Shown: positions 1 to 6,957 of the stretch, piece by piece
How the letters are laid out: the number at the start of each line of letters is the position of its first letter
Numbering within the stretch: position 1 is the stretch's first letter
From: a virus
Direction: 5' to 3' (one strand)
Virus record (IMG/VR): IMGVR_UViG_3300046542_000629
Coordinates: 1 to 39,368 of that record
DNA length: 39,368 bases
Position numbers and translations under genes: made by a program
The notes under the pieces: model-generated
Told to the model about the DNA's origin: nothing
The model's input: the letters and a program-made list of their open reading frames with translations, nothing else
Database searches by the model: none

Positions 1-1014
1 ATGTCGTCCGACTTTGTAGCTGTCCCCCATGAGGTTCCGTTCAACGCATGCAATCTGCTCCTGATCGAGCATCAGAACTTACCGTTTGTACCACTGCAGC
101 CAGTGCTGAACGCACTAGGACTTTGCTGGAAAAATACTGCCGTCAAAGGGTCACTAAGACGATTCAAAACGACACTGATCAAGGTTCCTGTTTTCTACCA
201 AGCCGCCATCAGCACTTTCGACTGCATGCCGCTACGAAAACTTCCAGCCTGGCTCATGGCGATTGAGCTAACTCAGCTCAATACCAAGGTTCGCAAGAAA
301 TTGATGGATTACCAGAATGGTTGTGACGACGCGTTGTGGGACCACTGGTTGGGCCTCAAGGAAAGCGCGGGGCCGGTCACGCTTACCTATGAAGGCCGTC
401 GGTTTCGTTTCAGGTATATCGGCAGTGAATGTTGGTACGTTGCCGCCGATGTCGTGGCTGCATTGGGTTTACGCGATACTGCGTCCCTGCTGGTAGCCCT
501 TCCCCGACAGATGCGCTTGATGCAACAGATTGGCGGCCGTCGCCTCGCCACGATCAACCAGTCCGGACTAGAGCAGACCTACCTGAGCAGCCCGCCTCAA
601 TGCACTGAACGACTGCGCGCATGGCTTGCCAACGTGACCAATGATCCTCAGTCGCGAACATCTCCAATCGTCTCTGCCCAAGCCTTTATTAGCAAAGAGT
701 GCTCTGACATGACTATGGATTATCTTGCTCGCACCAGTGCCGCACTGCAAAAAGCGGGAGTCGCGCCGGTTGAGTGGGATGAAGCCCGTGCGCAACACAT
801 TGCGAAAAACTTGCCATGGGTACTCATGAAACATCAGAGGTGGTTGTTCACGCTTTCCGATAGCGGTGTGCCGCAGTTTTCTGTAGTGCCTAGCAATGCA
901 GGGGTGTTTACGCCGGAGAAGATTCTTAGCTGGGTTCGGGAGAGTGATGGAGCGGATTTGGAACTATTGCCGCAGTTGCTGCATGCGATTGGCGAGCGAT
1001 TGGGTAACCGCTAA
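1..1014 (+). CDS. Phage antirepressor-like protein (P22_AR_N plus Bro-N-like domains)
   Basis: 337 aa. Residues about 10-115 resemble the P22 antirepressor N-terminal domain: the IEHQNLPFVPLQPVLNALGL pattern, then KVRKKLMDYQ. Residues about 125-215 resemble a Bro-N/antirepressor domain, with a short beta region, WYVAADVVAALGL, a GGRR turn and the typical SGLEQTYL ending. Family knowledge: such proteins bind or antagonise phage repressors or act as DNA-binding regulators. The C-terminal 120 residues are not recognised. It sits outside the tail cluster on the opposite strand and begins at the first base of the window, so its promoter and ribosome site cannot be seen. It may belong to this prophage's left arm or to a neighbouring element. 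The domain assignment is fairly firm; the role as antirepressor of this phage's CI is inference. Confidence 0.75.
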   Translation: MSSDFVAVPHEVPFNACNLLLIEHQNLPFVPLQPVLNALGLCWKNTAVKGSLRRFKTTLIKVPVFYQAAISTFDCMPLRKLPAWLMAIELTQLNTKVRKKLMDYQNGCDDALWDHWLGLKESAGPVTLTYEGRRFRFRYIGSECWYVAADVVAALGLRDTASLLVALPRQMRLMQQIGGRRLATINQSGLEQTYLSSPPQCTERLRAWLANVTNDPQSRTSPIVSAQAFISKECSDMTMDYLARTSAALQKAGVAPVEWDEARAQHIAKNLPWVLMKHQRWLFTLSDSGVPQFSVVPSNAGVFTPEKILSWVRESDGADLELLPQLLHAIGERLGNR

Positions 1015-1279
1015 TACAGAAGCTGGAATCTTTATAAAATAAAAGTAGTGTAAAGCTCTGTGACAAAAACAAAACAAAAGCACTGCCACAACCAAGAACT
1101 GTATCAGTAAGGAAACAATCTATCTTTCAACAGATCGCCGAGAGTAAGTTATATGACCATTTGTAATTCCACGAATAGAGACGCCTAACTGCAACACAGG
1201 GCTTCAGCTTGACTTACAGAAAAGTTAGGCTTTTCTTCTAAACCATTCCTACGGCGATGAGAAATCTAAAGGGGCAGGT
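1015..1279. other. AT-rich intergenic region with an inverted repeat
   Basis: 265 bases without a gene, clearly richer in A/T than the flanks. It holds an 8-bp inverted repeat, GCCTAACT (1183-1190) with AGTTAGGC (1223-1230), followed by TTTTCTT. This could end the antirepressor transcript, although the 32-base loop is long for an intrinsic terminator. The rest presumably contains the promoter of the lipoprotein gene. A prophage attachment site could also lie here, but one flank cannot reveal it. Confidence 0.4.
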
Positions 1280-2635
1280 ATGATCAGAACATTTACGTAT
1301 GCCACTGCCGCGATATTAACGCTGGTTTTGAGCGGCTGTGGAAGCGAGCGTCCAAAACCTGGATCTGTTGCGAAGGAATGGGCTGAGAACACCCGCAACC
1401 TTGGAATAATACCAATCTACCCCCCAAGGGAACGTGTATATCCGGGCGACATTTATATATCAGCGATTTTTGACTACGTGACCATAGAGGATGGAGCTGA
1501 ATATCTATATACCATTACACCATTCCGCTATGATCATTTGGACCTCCAGCAAGAGTTCAAGAATGAAGCCGCCGACACGCGCCTCATGCCTGCGATGGCT
1601 AGTTACACGAATGGAGGGAACTCAACCACACCTTGGGCCATGCCAAAGCACGGTGTCAATGGTGGCCGATTAAATGGTCTAATTGCATTCCCCGGTTTCA
1701 CGTTTGCATCTATGAAGGAATTTACCGTCGGAGCTAACATTACAAATGGTGCATGGGGAGCACTATTCGGTGGGAGCCGGACTACGGAATATTTAGTCTC
1801 ATATTCAGTTCCGGCCGCCGAGTATATCAGTCTAGAGCTGAGGCCACTCCTGCAAAACATTAGATCTTATCGAGCGAAAATAACTGCATCGCAAGTGAAA
1901 GACATCCGCGACTTAGGCAGATCACTACAAAAAGCTTACGTTGGCGATACCCCTCCAATTATGGCAATAATAATACCTTCAGAAGTCTACTATGCTCGTT
2001 CTATCGATGTGACCATCTCGTCTGCGGATGGGACTGGGGTTCAGTTTTCTGCTGTCACCATGGCTATGGTTGAGCTAAGTGCCAGAAAGCAAAAACTGCA
2101 GGATCAGCTAGTGAGTATAGGTGAACTAGGTCCTCCACAGAATACCCAAGACAAACCGGAAAATGGCGCAAAACCTCCCAAACCGGATGTAAAACCTGCT
2201 AGCCCTGACAGCAGTGAAAAGCCGGGCAATGATACCGACGGTAATACAGAAAATATAACAGCAACGTCACTGCGGACCCAGATCTCTTCAATTCAGACAG
2301 AAATTGCGACCCTTGCAAAATCAGCTATTCCTAGCGCCCCAGGAGTAACCGGATCTGTTTCGGCAAGTAATGCGAATGGGGTTACACTAACTCAGACCTT
2401 TTATTATCCCATTGCCGTTGGATATAAAGGACTAACCTACCGACTAAATGCCTTTGCCGCCCTTCCAAAGCCGGGAAACTCGCCTAAAGCAGCCGCCACA
2501 GAAACCGATGGCGCGATTGACGACTCAGAAGGCGGACTAATTAGTAGAGACCCCAGATTCCTGAAAGGCAGGGAAACCACAAAAAAAATTGATATGGACG
2601 ACTGCAATGCCAAATATCAGCATATACCTTGCTAG
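1280..2635 (+). CDS. Putative lipoprotein, probable lysogenic-conversion cargo
   Basis: 451 aa. The N-terminus is a signal peptide with lipobox LSGC, so the mature protein should start at a lipidated Cys at residue 20. Residues about 280-325 form a Pro/Lys/Asp/Asn-rich linker (KPPKPDVKPASPDSSEKPG), flanked by a helical stretch with many Lys and Gln before it and a second helical stretch after it. The function is not recognised. AAAGGGG a few bases upstream supports the ATG at 1280. Base composition is more AT-rich than the late genes and it is transcribed against them, which fits a gene acquired as a separate unit and expressed in the lysogen. Superinfection exclusion by a surface lipoprotein is one possible role, but nothing in the sequence proves it. 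Confidence 0.7.
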   Translation: MIRTFTYATAAILTLVLSGCGSERPKPGSVAKEWAENTRNLGIIPIYPPRERVYPGDIYISAIFDYVTIEDGAEYLYTITPFRYDHLDLQQEFKNEAADTRLMPAMASYTNGGNSTTPWAMPKHGVNGGRLNGLIAFPGFTFASMKEFTVGANITNGAWGALFGGSRTTEYLVSYSVPAAEYISLELRPLLQNIRSYRAKITASQVKDIRDLGRSLQKAYVGDTPPIMAIIIPSEVYYARSIDVTISSADGTGVQFSAVTMAMVELSARKQKLQDQLVSIGELGPPQNTQDKPENGAKPPKPDVKPASPDSSEKPGNDTDGNTENITATSLRTQISSIQTEIATLAKSAIPSAPGVTGSVSASNANGVTLTQTFYYPIAVGYKGLTYRLNAFAALPKPGNSPKAAATETDGAIDDSEGGLISRDPRFLKGRETTKKIDMDDCNAKYQHIPC

Positions 2636-2657
2636 TGGAAATCATCTCGAATTCGGG

Positions 2658-2819
2658 ATGAATAACATCGAAACCAACAGACTTCTGAAAGCATTCGAAG
2701 GGTTTGTCATTAACCAAAAGCAGACAGACAGTGCATTTAGGATTGACTCAAAGAATGCACTAGTCATAGATTTCAATAAAGTCGAACTCATTACAGGCGA
2801 GCATGATGTAACCGGGTGA
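2658..2819 (+). CDS. Possible small protein downstream of the lipoprotein gene
   Basis: 53-aa reading frame starting 22 bases after the lipoprotein stop codon, with ATG at 2658. The predicted product is soluble and mixed charge, with no recognisable motif. The ribosome site is poor (CGGG directly before the ATG). It could be a real short gene cotranscribed with the lipoprotein, a remnant of a longer gene, or chance. It lies in the gap before the convergent adenine methylase gene. Confidence 0.25.
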   Translation: MNNIETNRLLKAFEGFVINQKQTDSAFRIDSKNALVIDFNKVELITGEHDVTG

Positions 2820-2888
2820 CAGATCACTTCCGATATGGCAGAGCTAGCTTTTGCCATAAAAGTCTCGCAGCTGCGAGTTGAAAATGGC

Positions 2889-3701
2889 TTAAAACAGCTC
2901 TCCCATCAACCCTGGCGCCCAATTCATCACCACCAATTCTCCTGCCACCTCTGCCTTCCCCTGCCGCTGGTTGGCCGTCGTGTACCGGATCTCCAGCGTC
3001 TCAAAATGAAACCCCTCGAACACCCGCCGAATATCAGGATGGTCATTGATACTAACCATCACCTTCCCTTTGCAGCGCCGCATGAAGTCGGCCATGCGCT
3101 CGTAATTCTCAAACGGGAAGTCAACGCCATAGCCTGCGGTCTTCCAGTACGGAGGGTCCATGTAATGGAACGTGTGAGGCCGGTCGTACCGCTCGGCGCA
3201 GTCAAGCCAGGGAAGGTTCTCGATGTAAGTACCGGCCAACCGCTGCCAGGCAGTGGATAGGTGTTCCTCGATACGCAGCAGGTTGATGGGTCGGCCCGTT
3301 GTCGCGGTACCGAAACTCTGGCCGGAAACCTTACCGCCGAAGGCATGATGCTGCAGGTAGTAAAAACGGGCGGCTCGCTGAATATCGGTCAGGAGTTCGG
3401 GCCTTGTCATTTTTTGCCACTCAAATATCTGCCTGGAACTGAGCGCCCATTTGAACTGGCGGACGAACTCTTCAAGGTGGTTCTGAACGACGCGATACAG
3501 ATTAACCAGCTCGCCGTTGATGTCGTTCAAGACCTCGACAGGCGCGGGTTGCGGCCGCATGAAGTACAGCGCGGCGCCACCGGCGAAAACCTCGACGTAA
3601 CATTCATGGGGTGGGAAAAGTGCAATAAGACGGTCGGCCAGGCGACGTTTGCCGCCCATCCACGGGATGATGGGTTGATTCAATTTGTTAGCAAGCCTCA
3701 A
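2889..3701 (-). CDS. D12-class DNA N6-adenine methyltransferase (Dam-like)
   Basis: About 270 aa. The N-terminal PWMGGKRRL element (residues 13-21) and EVFAGGAAL (37-45) form the S-adenosylmethionine site, and DPPY at 182-185 is the catalytic motif of alpha-class (D12) adenine methylases. It would methylate adenine in phage and host DNA; the target sequence cannot be read from the protein. It is the last gene of the late operon, downstream of Rz/Rz1. The frame opens with TTG at 3701 (a second TTG lies six codons later) and no ATG precedes the conserved core, so the exact start is uncertain. Likely role: self-protection against host restriction. Confidence 0.85.
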   Translation of the reverse strand: MRLANKLNQPIIPWMGGKRRLADRLIALFPPHECYVEVFAGGAALYFMRPQPAPVEVLNDINGELVNLYRVVQNHLEEFVRQFKWALSSRQIFEWQKMTRPELLTDIQRAARFYYLQHHAFGGKVSGQSFGTATTGRPINLLRIEEHLSTAWQRLAGTYIENLPWLDCAERYDRPHTFHYMDPPYWKTAGYGVDFPFENYERMADFMRRCKGKVMVSINDHPDIRRVFEGFHFETLEIRYTTANQRQGKAEVAGELVVMNWAPGLMGELF

Positions 3702-3835
3702 TGGAATGGAAAGCAGGCGCTAGACTTCGGATGCTTTGTGCACGAAGCGGGGCCTTGGCTGGACTTGCAGGTAAAGGCTGCGGGTTTGGCGTTCAGTCCG
3801 GATGTTGGCGCATCCGGGCTGATCGCTCCTTTTGG

Positions 3836-4324
3836 TTAATGGGCTTGCCCTAGGCAAACAGTTCTGACGTACGTCTGCAGCGCACTCAGTTGGCGGATGG
3901 CGTCATCTCCATCGACACCGGTATGGAGAATTCTTTCTGCAGTCGCTGGGTCAAGTTTGGCTCGACCCTCCTCATCAGATTTGCCGGAGGGGCTTGGGGT
4001 GGCTCGCATAGCTGGACAACTGGCTTTGACGTACACCCGCTGAGCCCCAGTAGCGATAGCAGCAAGCAAAGGTTTATTCGTTTCATCGGCTTTGGCCTGC
4101 TCCTTTGTGTGCTGTGTGTCGAGATCGAGCAGCAACTTCTGGGTTTTCTTTCGTGACTCATTGGCGGCGGTAAGCTGGCTGACCTTCTCCCGCTCAGCAT
4201 CACGCTCAACGGTGACGGCATCGCGGGCGATTCTCATGGTATCCAGACGCAGGAGTAGATAGGCGACAGATGCCACCAACACCAACGGCACCCAAACGGG
4301 TATCAGCTTGAGGACTGCCGTCAT
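3836..4324 (-). CDS. Rz: Rz-like inner-membrane spanin (i-spanin)
   Basis: 162 aa. One N-terminal membrane helix (residues about 7-26, VWVPLVLVASVAYLLLRL) is followed by a long charged helical region rich in Glu, Lys and Gln (about 27-85), the layout of i-spanins, which span the periplasm and pair with Rz1 to fuse the two membranes at the end of lysis. The ATG at 4324 overlaps the endolysin stop as ATGA, which decides the start over an in-frame start 63 bases upstream. The gene contains Rz1 entirely within it in another frame. The endolysin-Rz-Rz1 order is standard. Confidence 0.85.
   Translation of the reverse strand: MTAVLKLIPVWVPLVLVASVAYLLLRLDTMRIARDAVTVERDAEREKVSQLTAANESRKKTQKLLLDLDTQHTKEQAKADETNKPLLAAIATGAQRVYVKASCPAMRATPSPSGKSDEEGRAKLDPATAERILHTGVDGDDAIRQLSALQTYVRTVCLGQAH
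3886..4086 (-). CDS. Rz1: Rz1-like outer-membrane spanin lipoprotein nested in Rz
   Basis: 66 aa, embedded wholly within Rz in a different frame. It starts with a signal peptide with lipobox LSGC (Cys at residue 17), followed by a short Pro-containing periplasmic chain (CEPPQAPPANL). Rz1 proteins are small outer-membrane lipoproteins, and the proline-rich segment is typical. ATG at 4086. Nested Rz1 is the classic lambda arrangement. The remaining codons of the longer reading frame upstream of 4086 are Rz shadow. Confidence 0.85.
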   Translation of the reverse strand: MKRINLCLLLSLLGLSGCTSKPVVQLCEPPQAPPANLMRRVEPNLTQRLQKEFSIPVSMEMTPSAN

Positions 4325-4758
4325 GGCACATCCCGAAAAAAGATATGCCGACCAAGTGTCAGCGTCTGCTTGGCGTTGGCTGCCCATTTTGGCGCCTTGG
4401 GCATTGTGGTTGCGTAGTAGTGCGTGGCACCGCTCGTGGGATCCGGCTGTCTGCCATCGATAACCATGGAAGCGGCGTTGAGGGCTTGGGCGTACTGAGT
4501 AACAGGGATGGGCTTTTTGCCGCTCAGAAACGGGAAGTTAGGATCGTCGTGGTTCCAGCAGCTGAATTGCCGGGCCTTCTGGCATACACCGGCATAGCCC
4601 TCCCCCCACCAATCCGGTTTATCGTCGCCGTGTAGATCCATTTCCATACGGTTGCGTATGGACCAGGCCACGGCGATCTGCCCTGTCAAACCTTCCCCCC
4701 GGGCCTCTCCCCAGAGTGTACGAGCGAGGATGTCGCGATCCTTTTCGGGAACGGTCAT
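4321..4758 (-). CDS. Endolysin, SleB/Hydrolase_2-type cell wall hydrolase
   Basis: 145 aa. LARTLWGEARGEGLTGQIAV near the N-terminus, with NRM at about residue 36, is the signature of the Hydrolase_2 (SleB/CwlJ) family; the Glu of WGEARGE is the usual catalytic residue. The C-terminal GATHYYA is also family-typical. No signal peptide or membrane anchor, so it needs a holin; the likely partner holin is far away at 25105. ATG at 4758 has GGAGA seven bases upstream; an in-frame TTG four codons earlier would lie within that ribosome site. It is separated from gene D by an intrinsic terminator. Confidence 0.85.
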   Translation of the reverse strand: MTVPEKDRDILARTLWGEARGEGLTGQIAVAWSIRNRMEMDLHGDDKPDWWGEGYAGVCQKARQFSCWNHDDPNFPFLSGKKPIPVTQYAQALNAASMVIDGRQPDPTSGATHYYATTMPKAPKWAANAKQTLTLGRHIFFRDVP

Positions 4759-4773
4759 GCTTTTCTCCAAGCG

Positions 4774-4797
4774 AAAAAAAACCGCTCGATGGCGGTT
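4774..4797 (-). terminator. Intrinsic terminator between gene D and the endolysin
   Basis: On the minus strand a 6-bp stem (AACCGC/GCGGTT, 6-base loop) is followed by eight T. It lies just upstream of the endolysin ribosome site, inside an otherwise continuous late operon, so it must be read through or leaky, or the endolysin must have another promoter. Confidence 0.75.
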
Positions 4798-4817
4798 CCG
4801 GATGATGAGTTAGGTCG

Positions 4818-5858
4818 TTACAGAGGAACGACCTTTAGCGCCTTTACGGCTTTCTTAATGATGCCCTTGGCATTGGCCTTGCCCTTTTTGCCGCCGTTGC
4901 ACTCGACGGTCGTTGTCCAGCCTGCCTGGGTAAAAACCTGCTCGACCGTTTCCACCAGATAGCCGCCATCCAAACCAACCTTGAAACCCTGGGCATCGAT
5001 CTCTCGCTCGGCAAATAGATCGGTGCGGCCGGGCATTTCCAGACGGACCCCGGCAGTAGATCGATTGAACCCAGCCAAGCGAGCCTTTGCCGCTGCTTCG
5101 GCAGCGCTCTTGTTGGGATGAATGTGCCGGTCGGTATGGATCGGCGGCAGCCCGTCCATGCTGTCCTCGTTATCGAGCTTGACCGTCACCAGCTCGCCTT
5201 TCTTGTCCGCGTAGGAAGCCTTGACGGCAGACTTAACGTTGTCGTCGCCCAAGCGGAATTGCCACCGGCTGACGTCGCCACGGCGGATCACGATCACGGG
5301 CAGAATTTTGCCAGTGACACTGACTCCTCCCTGGCGTGGCAGCACGATCAATATGCCGTCGGCAACCTTGGCCGTGCAGTCGTATTGCTTAGCCAGGCGC
5401 GTGATAAAGCTCAGGTCCGACTCGCTCATCTGGTCGGCCCGCTCGACATGGGTTTGCACTGCGCATCCGGGGATCCAGCCGTTGCGCGCGGCGATCTCGG
5501 CCACGATGCTGGCAAGGCTGACACCCTCCCAGCTGCCGCTCCGGGTCGTTTTGGCGCTGCTGCGCGCATCGCTCGACTTGCTACGCACGACTATGATGTC
5601 AGGCGGCCCGGAGACTTCGATTTCATCCACGGTGTAACGGCCGATCAGGGTCAGCTTCTGCCCTTCATAGCCCAGGTACACATCCATTTTCGCGCCGCGC
5701 TTGGGCAGCTTAATCGCGCCGTCACGGTCATCCAGGCGCAACTCGAAGTCGTCGGAACTGGTGCCCGATTTATCGACGGTGCGCACCAACAGCATGCGGT
5801 CGTTAATCACAGCGGTGATGTCGACCCCATTGGCGACGATCTTGTAGGCAGGCTTCAA
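4818..5858 (-). CDS. D: P2 gpD-like tail hub / late control protein D
   Basis: 346 aa, the normal length for P2 gpD. The N-terminal beta-rich region (KIVANGVDIT, then DDFELRLDDRDGAIKLPKRG) and the central SDLSFITRLAKQYDCTAKV are characteristic of the gpD/gp27-type hub that sits under the tail tube in the baseplate. The C-terminus is Lys-rich (GGKKGKANAKGIIKKAVKAL). It is the last tail gene, directly after gpX, which is the order in P2. Both neighbouring junctions carry intrinsic terminators. Confidence 0.9.
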   Translation of the reverse strand: MKPAYKIVANGVDITAVINDRMLLVRTVDKSGTSSDDFELRLDDRDGAIKLPKRGAKMDVYLGYEGQKLTLIGRYTVDEIEVSGPPDIIVVRSKSSDARSSAKTTRSGSWEGVSLASIVAEIAARNGWIPGCAVQTHVERADQMSESDLSFITRLAKQYDCTAKVADGILIVLPRQGGVSVTGKILPVIVIRRGDVSRWQFRLGDDNVKSAVKASYADKKGELVTVKLDNEDSMDGLPPIHTDRHIHPNKSAAEAAAKARLAGFNRSTAGVRLEMPGRTDLFAEREIDAQGFKVGLDGGYLVETVEQVFTQAGWTTTVECNGGKKGKANAKGIIKKAVKALKVVPL

Positions 5859-5878
5859 GGGGGGCTACTCCAGGAACG

Positions 5879-5901
5879 AAAAACCACGCACGCGGCGTGG
5901 T
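5879..5901 (-). terminator. Intrinsic terminator between genes X and D
   Basis: Minus-strand stem ACCACGC/GCGTGGT (7 bp, 5-base loop) followed by five T, in the short gap between gpX and gpD. One of a series of terminators at gene junctions in the late operon. Confidence 0.65.
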
Positions 5902-5921
5902 CGGGTATTGCGCGGATAACG

Positions 5922-6128
5922 TCAGTCCCAGAGGGTGACAGCGGTATCAGTCCTTGATGCAATGTCCGGTAGCTTGATCTGCAGCCCGGCCCGGAAGGGT
6001 TGAGGCTCATCCGAAAGCCCCTGATTGGCATCCAGAACCACCTCTACGGTGCCAATTAAATGGCCGTAGTAGTGCTGACAAATGACGTCCAGGATATCGC
6101 CGTCAGAGGTTCTGCATGTCGTCGCCAT
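5922..6128 (-). CDS. X: P2 gpX-like tail protein (LysM-like fold)
   Basis: 68 aa. The pattern SDGDILDVICQHYYGHLIGTVEVVLDANQGL then IKLPD is the gpX/LysM-like tail-terminal family, small baseplate-associated proteins. ATG at 6128 with GGAG upstream at 10 bases is preferred over a TTG nine bases earlier, which would overlap that ribosome site. It overlaps the 3' end of the U gene by 26 bases. The neighbours U and D are the expected ones. Confidence 0.85.
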   Translation of the reverse strand: MATTCRTSDGDILDVICQHYYGHLIGTVEVVLDANQGLSDEPQPFRAGLQIKLPDIASRTDTAVTLWD

Positions 6129-6948
6129 AGCGGACAAACTCCAGATTGAATGCCTGCTTGAGAGGGATACCGCCCTGCAGCAGAGAGCTTTGTTCTTCGC
6201 TGATGTTCAGAAGGCACCAGCTACCCAAGACCTTGCCATAGCCCGTGGTCAGAATGAGCGGCTCCAGCTTTTGGCCGATGCTACGCAGGGTGTCGAGCTG
6301 TTTTAAACCACCCTTGAAACTTGGGAAGATCGCACCCTTGATGGTGATCTTCTCCTCCCCCATACCCACCGCTTGCTGCGCAGGACGGCGGGTCAAGCGC
6401 TCTTGGCTGGCCCAGCGAAATGCTGTGGTGCGGTTCAGTTCGTCGAAAGCCGCTGTATCAAGGTTGAAGAAATACGGCGCGGTATTCGGTGTCAGCGGCT
6501 GCATAATCAGCAGGTGCGGGAAAGGCTTCACCGCCTCCGGCACCGGTGTCCCGTTTGGCGCGATATCGGCAGTCGAGAATAACGACCCACCTCTTGAGTT
6601 GATCTTGGCCGCCACGGTATTGACCGCGCTTTTGAAGCGGGCAGTCTGCTTGCCCAAGTCGCTGACGCGCTCTTGCAGCGCAGTCGCTGCCCGGGTTGCC
6701 TTGCCATAGGTAGCAGCGGCCTGACCAATCTTGGACTGTGCCATGGTTACGACACCGGTGATCCGTTGCAGCTTGGCACCAATGGCAGGCCCTACAAAGG
6801 GAATACCCTCCAGCTCGTCCGCTGCACCGGTCATGTCACCAATTGCACTATTGAGTGGCCCAAGCATGCCGTCCATGCTCTTGCGCCCGGCCTCCCCCGC
6901 CTGAACCATGGACTTGAGGCCCGCCTGCGCGCTTTCCATGTATGTCAT
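6103..6948 (-). CDS. U: P2 gpU-like tail protein with N-terminal extension
   Basis: 281 aa. The C-terminal 130 residues (FRWASQERLTRRPAQQAVGMGEEKITIKGAIFP... then LNLEF-like strands) correspond to the phage P2 gpU domain, a tail completion/terminator protein. The N-terminal 140 residues form an Ala/Gly-rich helical region (GPLNSAIGDMTGAADELEG, QSKIGQAAATYGKATRAATAL) absent from P2 gpU, which is about 160 aa. Such an extension could be a fusion with a tail-associated helical segment. It follows the tape measure gene after nine bases. Confidence 0.8.
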   Translation of the reverse strand: MTYMESAQAGLKSMVQAGEAGRKSMDGMLGPLNSAIGDMTGAADELEGIPFVGPAIGAKLQRITGVVTMAQSKIGQAAATYGKATRAATALQERVSDLGKQTARFKSAVNTVAAKINSRGGSLFSTADIAPNGTPVPEAVKPFPHLLIMQPLTPNTAPYFFNLDTAAFDELNRTTAFRWASQERLTRRPAQQAVGMGEEKITIKGAIFPSFKGGLKQLDTLRSIGQKLEPLILTTGYGKVLGSWCLLNISEEQSSLLQGGIPLKQAFNLEFVRYGDDMQNL

Positions 6949-6957
6949 ATCACCCCC

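Noticed and set aside
1183-1230. Attachment site near the left end
   Set aside because: The 8-bp inverted repeat there is not a direct repeat with the right end, and the right boundary lies outside the window.
3261-3839. 192-aa plus-strand open frame across the adenine methylase gene
   Set aside because: It is the complement of the methylase frame, has no recognisable domain, and the minus-strand product has full methylase motifs.
5118-5957. 279-aa plus-strand open frame opposite gene D
   Set aside because: Long only because GC-rich coding DNA leaves few stop codons on the opposite strand; the product has no motifs, and the D protein is clear.
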